Part shown: positions 34,534 through 46,214 of the stretch, one piece after another | How the letters are laid out: the number at the start of each line of letters is the position of its first letter | Position numbering within the stretch: the stretch's first letter is position 1 | Made by a program: the position numbers and the translations under genes | Assembly (NCBI GenBank): GCA_009599575.1 | Contig: VWND01000017.1 | Location: 558,001 to 622,000 of the forward strand | Direction of reading: 5' to 3' | DNA length: 64,000 nt | Source of the DNA: Blumeriella jaapii | Taxonomy: Eukaryota; Ascomycota; Leotiomycetes; Helotiales; Drepanopezizaceae | Notes under the pieces: generated by a model | The model's database searches: none | Told to the model about the DNA's origin: nothing | Seen by the model: only the letters and a program-made list of their open reading frames with translations

Positions 34534-37086
34534 TCATCCTCTCACCAACAGCCTTGCCCTCCTCCTCTCTTCCTCATTCAGCACCCAAGCCATCCCCTCC
34601 TCGCCCTCTTCGTCCGCTTCATTGATCTCCTCCCATTCCTCCTCTTCCATGTTGACCACCATGGAAATCTGCACCACCCGTGCAAACGAGTCTCGGACCC
34701 CGTACCGTCCACCACTCGCCACGGCGCTGATGATCCCAGAGAAGTCTCTCTCGATGCGTTGGGCGCCAAGAGCGTTGATTTTGCCGGCCATGAGCCATAT
34801 TCTCTTCTCCAGCACTTTGGCCAGGTATTTTGCCGTCGCGTCGAGTAAAGAGGCAAAAGACTTAGGTGTCATGATCCGCTGGAGGGGCTTCATCAATGCC
34901 TCCCAGCTGTCTTCAAATCGACGAGCAACGAGGTCATTCAGCAGTTCTCGGTCTTCATCCGCGTCGTTGTTTCGAGCGATTTCAGCGAGCTCTTCTTCAT
35001 CGAGGGAGTCAACGTCGCGAAAGGTTTCGGAAAGAACGGGGCGGAGACGGGGTTTCGCAACGCGCTCGAACAGTACTTGGACGCCGTCTGAGATGAGCTC
35101 TGAGGTCTTTGTGGCGAAGCTTGAGTTGAGGTATTCGAGGGTAGTTTTGATGAAGGTAGCGTCGTGGCCGAAGGGGAACATTTCGGTGAGGGGATCGGGT
35201 CCTTTCCCTCCTGTGGGAAGTTCTGCAGGCGAGAGACGGCTAGTGACGATGCGGGAAATGTAATCCGCTGCCAGATCAAGGGAATTGATCAGGACGATGA
35301 ATGCAATGATCTTGTCTTCGGGCGGAAACCCTCCTTGTACAGCTGCCTTGGGATAGGATTCGTCCCGCATCTTTCTCTGAATCATACCTATAAAGTCGGA
35401 GCCGAGTACACGGCTTATCGTAGGGACAACCGAGGCAATGACCTCCCGTAGAGAGGTGGATAGAGAGCGCTGTAGCACTGTATTGACGATGTACATCACA
35501 TCATCCACCGCAGATACTATGAAGGGAGCATTGCCCTCTAGTGGTTTAGAAGGATTGAGGGTCAGGCCCGTCGGAGATTCGTCTAGTTGAAAGGCTTTCT
35601 CAACCGAGCGGCGAAAGAAGAACGTAGTCATGATATTAAAAGGTGTCGTAAGTCGCCCGGAGATTTTGCGACTCAGCGCTGATTTGGCGAGCAGCTCAGG
35701 CATGACCAACAGTTCTTCACGACTCTCTGCAGGATCCTGCGATATCTTAGATATCGCCTGTAGAAGAATATCTGGTGGACTCACCCTGCACTTGCCGGCC
35801 AAGAACCGAGAGTACATTGACCATCGGCTTAACATCAACGCCGTCTCATTCAGCAGCCCATCGATCTCTTTCATGTCCACCCCCTCGTCCTCACTGAGCC
35901 TGCCGTTGGTCCCGCCGCCTACAGCAGGCGAGTTGGTCCGTGAAATGCCCATGTTTTTCTGAGCGGGCAGAAAGCTGTGCACCAAAAACGAGAAGGGGTA
36001 GCTTTTGACGTCTGTCAACCTCCTGTCCACATTTCTTTCTTCGCCCCACAAGTCCAAGATGATCCCTCCTTGCACATCTGCTTCGACTTGGAGTCTCTCA
36101 ATGACCTTGACCATCTTCCCTTGCCCGTAATGCCGTTCCAGAAGCGTTCCGTGACCGTCCACGATTTGCGCGATATGTTCAAAGAGCCTGGTGAGCGCAT
36201 TGGCGTAGAAGAATCCCTCCTGGCCCGCACTCCCCTTGGTCCCCTCCCTCAAGCTTCCTCGAGCTCTGGCCGCAACACCCTGGCAGACGTATCTCCCATA
36301 TACTTCCAAACCAGTGTCTTCTCTCCCAATCAACGGAAACAGCTTGAAGAACCGTGTGATCTTACTCCCGTCACCCTCGTCGGCCGCCTTTTCAAACTCC
36401 CTCAGAAACAATCCGCATAGCGACTCTTTCGCGTTCTCAATCGTGATCCCAGGCGCATCTGGCACCTCCACACTCGGCACAATGCGCGCAGCAAAGGTGC
36501 CCTCAACAATGTAATCCGGTATCTTCGACGCCCGTGAGATGTAGCCGGCAGCCGCCTCCCAATCCTGTGGTGCGCCCATAGATCCTACCACGCCCTGCAC
36601 GCATGCTTTCAACTCGGCGACTTGTTCTACCACTCCCAGGGTCTCCTCTACCCGCTTCTTCTCCAGATCAAGCTCCCGGACCTTGCTGGACAGGTGGGAT
36701 GCTGTGCCCGCAGCCGAATCTAGCATGCCATTGCTAATGTCTCGTGTATGTATGACCTGCGTCCCGAGATGCGCGCGCAGAAGATCTAAACGCCCGAGTT
36801 CCCTGGAGAGGTCTGCTTGGGACGAGATGAGGGCCTGCAGTCTCGAGGTAATCGCGGCATCCCGAGTATGGAGGGCGGACAAAGACGCTCGTATCGCAGC
36901 TACGGAGGTCGTGTCGTAGATACTGGGCGACACTGAAACTTCCTCGACCGAAGGGATTGCTGAATTGCCGCCATTTGTGAGGCCGGAGGGAGGCATTGGT
37001 TTGGGTACGGCATGAGTCGTAAATTGGGTGGTGGTGAGAAAGAAGCAGCGCAAGTTTCCCGAGCTCGCGCTGTTTCCAGGTGGCAT
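34534..37086 (-). CDS. COG4: Conserved oligomeric Golgi complex subunit 4 (COG4)
   Basis: Subunit of lobe A of the COG tether, which captures recycling vesicles at the Golgi and interacts with Sly1/syntaxin SNAREs. The single exon encodes 850 residues, in the family's usual range. The N-terminal coiled coil (residues about 55-170: IRASLSALHTRDAAITSRLQ, EVSELELEKKRVEETL-like) is followed by the COG4 domain, with SKIPDYIVEGTFAARIVPS, FKLFPLIGREDTGLEVYGRYVC, LFEHIAQIVDGHG and the C-terminal RIMTPKSFASLLDATAKYLAKVLEKRIW. The C-terminus is basic (RRRARLLVRG). The first Met at 37086 gives a 30-residue leader that looks less conserved; MPPSGLTNGGNS at residue 31 may be the true start. Together with PMR1 it is the second Golgi gene in this part, probably by chance. 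Confidence 0.93.
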   Translation of the reverse strand: MPPGNSASSGNLRCFFLTTTQFTTHAVPKPMPPSGLTNGGNSAIPSVEEVSVSPSIYDTTSVAAIRASLSALHTRDAAITSRLQALISSQADLSRELGRLDLLRAHLGTQVIHTRDISNGMLDSAAGTASHLSSKVRELDLEKKRVEETLGVVEQVAELKACVQGVVGSMGAPQDWEAAAGYISRASKIPDYIVEGTFAARIVPSVEVPDAPGITIENAKESLCGLFLREFEKAADEGDGSKITRFFKLFPLIGREDTGLEVYGRYVCQGVAARARGSLREGTKGSAGQEGFFYANALTRLFEHIAQIVDGHGTLLERHYGQGKMVKVIERLQVEADVQGGIILDLWGEERNVDRRLTDVKSYPFSFLVHSFLPAQKNMGISRTNSPAVGGGTNGRLSEDEGVDMKEIDGLLNETALMLSRWSMYSRFLAGKCRVSPPDILLQAISKISQDPAESREELLVMPELLAKSALSRKISGRLTTPFNIMTTFFFRRSVEKAFQLDESPTGLTLNPSKPLEGNAPFIVSAVDDVMYIVNTVLQRSLSTSLREVIASVVPTISRVLGSDFIGMIQRKMRDESYPKAAVQGGFPPEDKIIAFIVLINSLDLAADYISRIVTSRLSPAELPTGGKGPDPLTEMFPFGHDATFIKTTLEYLNSSFATKTSELISDGVQVLFERVAKPRLRPVLSETFRDVDSLDEEELAEIARNNDADEDRELLNDLVARRFEDSWEALMKPLQRIMTPKSFASLLDATAKYLAKVLEKRIWLMAGKINALGAQRIERDFSGIISAVASGGRYGVRDSFARVVQISMVVNMEEEEWEEINEADEEGEEGMAWVLNEEERRRARLLVRG

Positions 37087-37765
37087 GAATTTTTGTGGGG
37101 GCGGCGCGAAGCGAGAATTTATAACGACAAACGACTTTACTCACTTGTTGATCATCGAAGAGACCCTTTACGAAACAAGAACATGTTTCTTTCCCCGAGC
37201 TACTCATCAGCTGAGCTGCTCCATTGAGATTTCTTTGGCAGACTGGCCTGCCGGTTCTAACAATAATAAACCGCGCCCATCAACAATGATCGCATGGATT
37301 ACACAAGCTCTACAAAGAATGCCCAACTGGCCGCATTAGCCAGAGAGCAAAATAGCCTCTTTCATTATTGCAGATGTGTAATCATGGCTTGAAGGCTGAA
37401 GAAACATAGAGAAAAGTTTGATCACTACATCTTTTGTCCTTGACAACCACTCTCCATATCTGGTACATCTACTGTAGCTTCGGGCAATTCGCTGTACGCT
37501 TGCACCATGTTTAGACTTTCTCTACTCTGATCACGGCCTCTGGATATCAAGCAGGATGTCAGGCGGTCCACTGATACATTCAAAGACGAAAGTGGTTCGA
37601 GGTCGGCATGTTTAATGCCTCTGTAGCTAAGTCACACGAGAGATGGCATTGATATTCAGCCGACAAACGTATAGCAAATTGTAGACCGGTATGTTTTTCG
37701 TCTCACGCTATTCATACATTATAACTGATTTAGGTCTATGAATATACAGTCTAAGATCTAAGCGG
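37087..37765. other. Intergenic, start of AT-rich block
   Basis: About 680 bases without an open frame of note. AT content rises visibly here and stays high to about 54 kb. Confidence 0.5.
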
Positions 37766-38830
37766 TTACAAGACCTCATTCACGGGCGTTGCTGGCTTCC
37801 CAGTATCGAAGAATGACTCCGCATTCTCCCACGCGACTTGTCAAATTCCTCCCCACTCGTTCTTGAGCACACCCCCTTTATGAGGCAGTACCGTAACCAT
37901 ATAATCATCTTTAAACGCCTTAATCCCAGGTCAGCATGAACGTCGAGTCCAACCCCAACTACAAGTCCATCTTGAACAGCCTCGAGTAAGGCAGCTTCGT
38001 CAATCAGCCGGCCCCTTGCAATATCCACAATTCTCATGCCATCCTCCTTGGCAAGCCGAAACTGACCCGTGGACAATATGTGATGGATCGCAGTCGTATA
38101 TGGACACGCAAGAACCACACAGTCGAACTTCTTCAGAAGCTCATCCAGCGACGCGCAGTAGGAAACCTCAACACCAGCTTCCCGCTTCCTATCCAATTTC
38201 CGCTGTATTAAAGTAACACGATTTCATGCCTAAACCAAACGGAGTTTTCCTCGCGATGTTCGTCCCGATATCTCCCATCCCAACAACGCCCAGCGTCGTC
38301 CCCAGCGGCTCCACCGACTTCGGTCCCAGGTCATGGCTCCACGCCCACTTATTCCGCGCGCAATGCTCCGCAAAACTAGAAGATCTGTACGCCGACAAGA
38401 CCAGATAGAGCGCCGTGTTCGCGACTGCATCCGTGCACGTGCCCGGCCTGTTACAATACCAGATCCCCATCTTGGTCAAGGTGTCGACATCCACCGCATC
38501 ATACCCGTGAGTGCAGCACACAGCGAGCTTCATGAACTTGGGATAGTGTCCGATGACCTCGGTGGTGAAGAGTCGATGCTTGCTGAACGGCTCGGCTTAT
38601 TGCCAGCCGGTGCGGACTATGGCGTCGATGGAAGAGTAGAGCCCGCCGGGTTGGAGCTCTTTGATGAAGTCAGACACTGACGCGCAGTTGTAGAAGAGAA
38701 CGTTTAATATCTTCTGTACGCGCTCCCATTGCTCTCCCTGCACGGGGCATGTGTTACTGGCCAGGAGGACGGCCGGTTTGGATTTGGCATCGGAAGGGAG
38801 AGTGAGAGGTTCCTTGGCTGCTCCGTGCCA
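37766..38830 (-). pseudogene. Decayed D-isomer 2-hydroxyacid dehydrogenase
   Basis: Relic of an NAD(P)-dependent D-2-hydroxyacid dehydrogenase (glyoxylate/hydroxypyruvate-reductase group). Pieces of the family appear in order on the minus strand, in changing frames. The N-terminal part contains LFYNCASVSDFIKEL and ends at an in-frame TAA (38597-38599). Then come HYPKFMKLAVCCTHGYDAVDVD and the Rossmann motif LGVVGMGDIGTNIAR. A frameshift follows near 38183-38195, after which REAGVEVSYCASLDELLKK, CVVLACPYTTAIHHIL and VDIARGRLIDEAALLEAV continue. A second frameshift lies near 37935, then MVTVLPHKGGVLKN, a TGA, and WENAESFFDTGKPATPVNEVL with the stop at 37766. At least two stops and two frameshifts make expression unlikely. 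The TGA and TAA could reflect C-to-T decay such as RIP, but I cannot show that. No intact copy is in the window. Confidence 0.85.
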
Positions 38831-40214
38831 CTGATGGGAGATAATGGGAAACAGATCTCAAAGTTGTGGATAACGCCTAAGATAACTAACGCAGGCAGTC
38901 TATGTCTGCCAATCGAGAATATCTCATGGTGCTGTAAATCAAATGCTGCATCGAGGCTTCGACATTGTCCTAAAAGTGGGGCGATCCACAGGAGGGATCT
39001 ACTGTACCACATCAGAAGGATCATTGCAAGAGCTCAGGATTCTCAGCACTTGGCTGTAAACTCTGAGTCTTGCTCTGACGCGAGCCCAAGGACTGGTGGG
39101 AGTGAGATCCAGGAATCCTAGTCGTACGAAAAGTATAAAAGTACTTCTAAAGTCTTCACTTTTTTTCTACATCTTATTATGTACTTGGTCTTGTTACTTC
39201 TTCTAGCACGTTGAGTTACTTCTTCAAGCAACTTGATATGCTCTATACATCAGAAATGTTGCTACATTTACCAGAGGAGAAATAGGTGTTGATAGGGAGA
39301 TATACTTTAGCTTTTGGAAAATTCAAAGTTTGAAAGGAAACTTCTGCGGAAACCAACGCGTCCGGCCTTTCTAAATTACCAAGCAAAGACTGTTGTTCCT
39401 GCATGTACAGGTACTGTACAGGTACAGTACTTGCTTGATTGTTTTTCGAGTCGATTTAATATTAGAAATTGAGCTCTGAACCTATTAAAAATCGAAAATT
39501 TGCGATTAGGGCGTCAAAGTCGTGGCTAGAATGTCCGCGACGAAATTTAACAGCGCAAGGAAACAAAAAGCGGTGAAAATCTGTTGCAATTCGTTTCAAC
39601 CGATCAATTGGGAACGATCAAATTGCGTCTACTGTTTTGGTCGCTTTGGATCCCAGCGGGATCTGTTTCTGGAAGGAAGGGTAAGAAGAAGGGGTGGTGA
39701 TATTGATGATGATATTGTTTAACGTAATGAGAAGGGGGAAAGGTTCGGATGAAAGCTGTGGGGGTCCAAACACGGTGGGATCTGACTAAACCTTCTTGGG
39801 ACAACCAAAAATCGAAATATAGAACACGCGATTGATTTGAGATGGTCGTTCATGAACAGCCACGGTTGTTTAGCGACGCGTCTGTTCACACGGACTCTCT
39901 GTTGTGTTTTCCATCTACACACAAATGTTGAAAAAATAGTTTGTTTTGTTTTTTTTCAAATTGAATAGTGTGAATATTGATGCGCCATCTATCAAAAAAC
40001 GAGGGACTCACGACTAGGAAGAAAGGTTCGTGATATAACAACTAAGCATATGCTAGTAGTCATTTTGCAGGTCTTAAGAAATGAACAACATGAACTCGTA
40101 CTTTCGTAGTGATATATATCCCTCTCGTGCCCGTCATGGTGCCTCGATTCCTTGAACACCTCGCTTAGCTTCAAAAACATTTCCCATTTTTCTTATCAGG
40201 ACCTCTCCTGACAC
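38831..40214. other. AT-rich intergenic, nothing recognisable
   Basis: 1.4 kb between two minus-strand genes. It holds several TACTGTA/TACAGTA motifs (about 39003, 39415, 39425) and only short frames. Confidence 0.5.
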
Positions 40215-42725
40215 TCAGAGCATTCCAAGGCTATCCCAGTCAAGATCCCATCGCATCTGATCATTGCCGTTCGCAGCGAACGTCTGGTTTAAGGGCGCAA
40301 CCAGCCATGTGCTTTGTTCCTGTACCGGCATCGGCATTTGCAGCGGTGGCTGTTGCTGATTTGGCTGTGACCAAAACCCATGCAGAAATGGGTCATTGAA
40401 GGGGTCTGTATTATAAGCATGATCCTTGTTCGTAATCATGATTGGCGGTAGAGGCCTGGCGGTAGAACTTCCATGAGGTTCAGAGAGACTTTGGTGGTCT
40501 CTTAGTCCACCAGGTGCTGGATGCATCTCAACATCATCGTCTGGGGCCTGTGGTAATGGTGCTGTAAGTGGTCCGTGGTTTTTGGACGACAGCTTATCGC
40601 ATGCCGCGTGGATCGCCTCTTTCAGCTGTTTAAGCTGGTCGAAGTAGTCGCTGGCGGGAACGTTCCCGTCGTCTTTCATGGAGCGCAGTAGACTCCATGC
40701 TAATCCAATGCCATCCTGGTCCGAACTCACTTTTCTCTCGGGATCTTCCATGGCAGAAGACAACATGAGTATGAGTGTCGAGGAGAAAATAGAGAGAGCA
40801 TCATAGAATCCGTACATTGCCAAACAGCCGTCTACCCATAATTGTGACAGAATCTGATTCGAGCATCTCGCAGCCTGTACACAGGCATCAGACAGCACTG
40901 ATACCATGTGAGGTAATGGACGCGGTTTTTCCGAGTTTGAGTCATGGAGTTGGCTGAAACGATGCCGGAAAACGTAGAACAGGATAGGTCTTGTGGTGAG
41001 AATAACACACTGCAGTTTTTCAGTGATCGTTCGTGACATAACTTCAGAACCGGGCATACCTGATTGAAATGGAGGTGCAAAGAAGCCACCGATCGGTTAG
41101 CGTACATAGGGGAGGTGTTGGGATCCAGCCTCAGCAGCGGAGGCAATCCGTTCCGAAAATCCCGCAAGCTGCAGAAAATCGTTTGAACTCCCTGAACAAA
41201 CTTGTTGGATCGATCTGGATGCGGGATATGATAGATGTTTCCCAACACACTCCCGACAATTCTAGCTAGTGATATTTGTGCCAAAAGATACGCGGGGTCC
41301 CAAAAGTCCGCCTTGTCTTCCTGCGATAGGCCATCGAAAGATGGCAACTCTGCATCGATGTCTGTATCTTGCATCATGGCTGGATGGCCAACTTTAGAGG
41401 ACATCATGCGATCCAGACAGTACACGGTCCACCATACTCTAATACGATGCTGTCGCTCCGAGGCTGAGAGGGGAGAGTGTTCAGGTATTCTTCGATGAAG
41501 ACCTAGCATCATTGACAAACGCATTGCGAGTCCAATGTAGGTGTACGCAGTATTCCTCCGGTTCAAGGTAGTTGAATAAAAGGACTTGAACAGTTAGCAC
41601 AGAATCATTGTTTCGTGTTGTATCGAGTGTTCAGATGTACAGCTGAAGATCCAACTTACAAGAAGCAGTAGCGTTTCGATGTATTCGACCGTTGGCTCTT
41701 CATACAAATCTTGGAAAAAGTCCAATGCCTTCAAAAAGAATGAGATTCCCGGAACCCCATTCCCTCTGGGCTTAGTAGAGCGCACGGTGTAGATCTCCCC
41801 GAGGGCAAACACAGTAAACAGCCTGGAAAGCCAGATAGGGTCCTAGGTGACACGAGTAAGCAATTGCTGCTAGACCATTTCGGCAGAAGGAAAAATACGC
41901 CTGTGCACGATCTTCCTTCGCCGAAAATCGTTGAATCAGGAGGTGCTTCTTCATGCCTACATTCAACACTTCCAGCTTGTATGTCTCCTCCAATCTGTCA
42001 AGGAATGATGTCCTCCGTAAAAGATGATAATCCGGCCCAATAAAGCGCAAGACGACCCGGACCAAAAGTTGAGCGTCGCTTCTGTTGGGCAATTGGCAAT
42101 CTGTACACGATGCTCGCAGCATCCGTTGGTTCTTGTAGTACCGCGGTCGATGGGGCGCGGGCGGGGTCTCCTCGCCGAAAAGGAACTGTCGTAGCTTCAA
42201 GCCAAATGTCGTACAGGCCGCCTCTCCTACGTATGGCTGGATGCTTGTCTCGTCGACACTTGTGTCAACATCCTCCTCGCTCACATTGGTCGGATCCGGC
42301 GGAGTCAGAGTATCTGGTTCCTTTATGCTCGAAAGTTTGGTCATCGACCGTTTTTGGGCCTGGTTCGGTTCTGCTCGCACATTGGATGCTTCAGTTGCGG
42401 CGGGATGTTCTTGGTGAGATAGTAGGCGCTTCATAGACTGGTTTTCCGATTCTAGCTTTTTCAAATATCTAGGAACGGTCAGCTACGAGCTGCTATCGAC
42501 GGACAAGCGGGAGAAAGAGCGGTCTTTTCTGACGTACCGTTCCGAGACCGCAACCTTCCTATCACGAACTGGATATATACAGTCTACCGGAGTCTTTGAC
42601 CCTTTGCAGTTTCTACACGGTGTCTCGCCGCTGCATTTGACTTTCTGAGTATGGCATCGCTTGCAGGCGATGTAGCTTCGAACGATTCTCTTGCCCCGGA
42701 GGGAGTCCTCCTCCTGACTGTTCAT
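40215..42725 (-). CDS. Zn2Cys6 fungal transcription factor with fungal-specific TF domain
   Basis: Nuclear DNA-binding regulator. Exons 42538-42725, 41899-42468, 41660-41822, 41060-41584 and 40215-41009 total 2241 bases and 746 residues; introns are 50-76 bases. Residues 21-49 form the zinc cluster, with Cys at 21, 24, 31, 37, 40 and 49 (C-x2-C-x6-C-x5-C-x2-C-x8-C). A linker and short coiled coil follow (SERYLKKLESENQ, restored by splicing). The fungal-specific TF domain includes AYTYIGLAMRLSMMLGLHRR, a match to the hallmark LNRRNTAYTYIGLA...RIRVWWTVYCLDRMMSSKVG block, and SLHLHFNQCVILTTRPILFY. The C-terminus is Pro/Gln-rich and ends DWDSLGML, which could be an activation region. The gene is intact and sits between the dehydrogenase pseudogene and the permease/amidohydrolase genes; a pathway-specific role for that locus is inference from proximity. 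Confidence 0.93.
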
Positions 42726-43021
42726 AGCTCTTGGTCCTCAGCGAAAGCCCGTCAGATGAAGCAGAGGGCGTCTTGTGGAATCCTGTGCTCGAAAATAGAA
42801 CGTCCGATCTTTGGCGGATGTTATCGGCTCCTGGTTCCAGCAAGCAGCTATATTGTTGTTCTTTCGTGAAGTCGAGTATGTGCAAGTGTGATCAAAATCA
42901 TTTCAATGTCGATCTCGGATTTGATCCCAGATTAGATATTGTACATACAGTACGTACTCCCGCTCTCCCGCTCTCTCGCTCCCGCTTCATCATATAGCGC
43001 CAAACATTGTTTGATCGAGTC
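42726..43021. other. Intergenic between Zn2Cys6 gene and small frame
   Basis: About 300 bases of promoter-like DNA upstream of the Zn2Cys6 gene. A TACAGTACGTAC motif lies at about 42946. Confidence 0.5.
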
Positions 43022-43300
43022 ATGATCATGCAGCCCAGACCCACAGCGGGCTTTGCCGGAGCCGGGGTGAATCCAAAATTGGAAGTCTATGAAGAGTTTC
43101 TCAGTGCGAAATCCAAGCACGAGAAGGAAGTGCCTGAAGATCGTGTGGTCATGCGCCGTACTGAACAGTCCAGCGGAAACGCTCTGTTCGGAAAGCCCGT
43201 CGTATCTTTCAAAATGATGGCAGAATTCGCTGTCGCAAAGAGGCGGATGACCAGAGTGCTGATCGACAAATTGAAGAATTGTGACCCATTTTTCTCGTGA
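43022..43300 (+). CDS. Hypothetical small protein (92 aa)
   Basis: No family recognised. A frame of 92 codons starts MIMQPRPTAGFAGAGVNP and has charged, helix-like middle parts (KSKHEKEVPEDRVVMRR, AEFAVAKRRMTRVLIDK). It has no signal peptide, membrane segment or Cys pattern. Base composition is more coding-like than the flanking AT-rich DNA, and it is divergent from the Zn2Cys6 gene with about 300 bases between starts. It could be a remnant exon of a larger lost gene. Low confidence. Confidence 0.3.
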   Translation: MIMQPRPTAGFAGAGVNPKLEVYEEFLSAKSKHEKEVPEDRVVMRRTEQSSGNALFGKPVVSFKMMAEFAVAKRRMTRVLIDKLKNCDPFFS

Positions 43301-46214
43301 TTTAGTAGCTCCTTATTCTTGGCGACTTCGAAGTTTGTCTCAAGATTGAGTGGGGGCTTGAGTTAGTGTAAACTTGACCGAACCAAGGAACAACCGCTAG
43401 AATTCGCCTTTTGTTCTACGGATTGTGTCTGCTCTCTGCACAAAGAATAATTCGAAGAAGTGTTGGGGGGCGGATTCAGTCTGGAAAAGCTGTAGCAATT
43501 AAGTTAATCCAAAGCATCAGAACAAAGACAGAATCCAAAAAGAAATCAGTACTTGAACAACTCTGCTGTTTGGTGTGAGGCAGTCTTTTTTTCTTGTATC
43601 ACGGCTAGTATGGTGAAAGTAGGGTCCAAAACAAGGCTTTTCAAATTCCTTTGGTTTATTTCCCTGGGTTGCTTTGGTTGAAATAAGAATCTGTTGCGAA
43701 GCGTGTACCACGTAGATCGGGGTCGACGACTCGACGATCAAATCTAAATTGAAGTTTTAAGTTCTTGCGGAATCGACACGTATATCATTTCTGAAGAAAA
43801 CGAGTATTCGGAAGCGTGATTGAATAGAATACGATCTGTTTTCACTTAATAACAGTTAGTAGAGATCGTAGCAATAGATCGTAAAACGTCAAGCGCGTTC
43901 GTGGGTTGTGAGGAGGTTATAAAATGCTGTGCGAGAAGCACGAAAAGAGACATCGACATAAAGCGGCGAGCTTTTTAAGAGCCTGAGGGATGCGGAAAAG
44001 AAAAGCTGTTATCATGTCTTCAAATTTGGGGTGGGGTGAGTGAGTACTTGGATCATCAATCACCAATAGACCCGATCTTCAAAGGCATGTTTGATTGAAG
44101 TGTAGGTTCGAGCCATGGGAAACATCCGACCTAACCCACGGATACCAACCTAAGGGTGTTGCGAGGGCTTCTTGGTGGTGAGGATTTTGGCAATCTGAGG
44201 ATCAGGACATCAACCTTTGGAAAACTACCCCTGAAACTATGATCATGCGATATTTAGGAATCCCTGCATACGTATCCGAGTTATGAACTCACGGTCCATT
44301 GGATCCAATAGTTGTGACTGGTGTTTAGACTTTACGGATTGAGCGTTGTTTGTTGTCCGGATCTTTGTTGACATTGTGGTCATGTGACTCCTTTAACCGA
44401 GATGCCCCCTGATCGCCATAAGTAGAAGTAAGCATTCTCGAGGCCACTGGTCTTCTTTATACCTAGCGCAAATGGTCGGCTTTCGTTGTGATCCTGAATC
44501 GCGCGACCACAAACTTAACACAGGGCAGACTTGAGATCGGAGCCTATGATGTATAGCTACGAATTAAGTTTAGGGGTCCTGGAGACTGTACTATTTCCCC
44601 CAGCTGAATTTTAGAAGTGTTGATCTTGGCATACCTCCCCACTTCAAGGTCGATTCAACATTCGCCTGGTGGAAGAAGAACTGAGACAGGTAAGGAAGGC
44701 AGGAGCAAGTCAACGTTTAATTTCAAATTGTACTTCCACCCACTGAAAGTGATTTGCTGTTAGACTGCGCACAGAATTTTCGGTATTTGAAAAGAGCCTT
44801 ACTTCTGATGACGAAGTATGGAACAGTTTGCTAAGCCATCTGCATTTTACAGCCGTCAAAGATTTCTTGTACTTTGATATTTGTAAAGAGTGACTTGATA
44901 TGCTTTTAAATAAATTGACGTGCCTTGACGACGTCTACATTATAATGCTGCTTTACACTGTATCAGAATCTCAACTCTTGGAAATGCATTTTTTGATGGA
45001 GTGATCTTCCTTACCATACCACAGTCCGAATAACCTTATTTGTAGCTTGTATCCACATGTTTTTATTCACCGTGTCGGAGATTACTAACGGGGAGCTTAG
45101 CGTGTTCGCAATCAAGATTGACAATATCACGTCAGATTAAACTGACGAAATTGCGTCGCACTTCTTTGAAAAACCAAAATTCAAAGCTGCTCTTATCAAA
45201 GGCTGGGAAGGAATAAGTGGGTCATTAAAATGTCAGTGTTATTATATTCTTGCGATCGTCACTCCCAGCTTAAATACAATACGAGAGTTACACTGATGCG
45301 TTGACTCAGATGGCAAGCAACAAAGCGAGCTTAGACGTGCTCTATCTTCAAGGCATTTAAAACCGGACTTTCGTTAAAGAGTACAACGACATTGTCTTGG
45401 TGACGCTTTTTCTCGTAATTGTACATTTTCTCTAATTATTTCCCGATATCAATTCGACGGTAACTTCTGTATTCGCAGAAGAATTGTCGTAATTATTGCA
45501 ATCCCGCGCTTACTATCATGTGGTTTCTTCATCAATAAGTCATTCTGCCGCTCTTCATAGCTTTGAAAAGCCAATCAGAGCGCTTCTCCACGAGAGTAAA
45601 ATCGCGGTTTTTCCTGAATTCCTATTCCCTTTACAAGATAAAGGAGTCATTGCTGTTTTGATATGAAGCACGCAAGCGCGCTATCCGTGTTTTCTTGCAT
45701 CAGTGAACCTACAACTGAGTACATTTTCCGATTCCGTGAAAATCAACGCTGCGAAGAACTTTGCTTTTCGAATACCTTGAGACTTCTGCCGTGCCCGGCC
45801 CGTAGCCAAAGTCTGCGGCTCATAATCGGAATCTAAAGCAACTATTGGACCCAGGCCGATTTTGGACGTAATGTATGGGAAATCAAGGTCCATTATGCCC
45901 GAAGCATAGGTGTTCTTTGGCCTTACACACCAGCATCGGACACTTTGAGCCAACAAGGCTTAAACACTTGAACATCTAGAACCCACAACACAGTAAGAAA
46001 TTCATAATAAAAATTTAGAAGGTCCGATGTGTACCGAGGGAAATGAAATAGTTTTGCTCGATATCCCAAAGTTCGTTTTGGAATTTCACGCGGGAGGCTC
46101 GCTTGGCAGTATCTTACAGGATAGAAAGGTCACGAAGCAATGGAACCATTCTGTCTGAGACTGTTATTGATACTAAAAGTTTGCCTTATGGATTCGGTAA
46201 GACCGTTCGCGATT
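43301..46214. other. AT-rich gene desert
   Basis: 2.9 kb with stops in every frame at short intervals; between 43.75 and 45.68 kb I see no open frame above about 60 codons. No transposase or reverse transcriptase motif, no terminal repeats and no tRNA were recognised. It may be decayed repeat or gene DNA. Confidence 0.55.
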
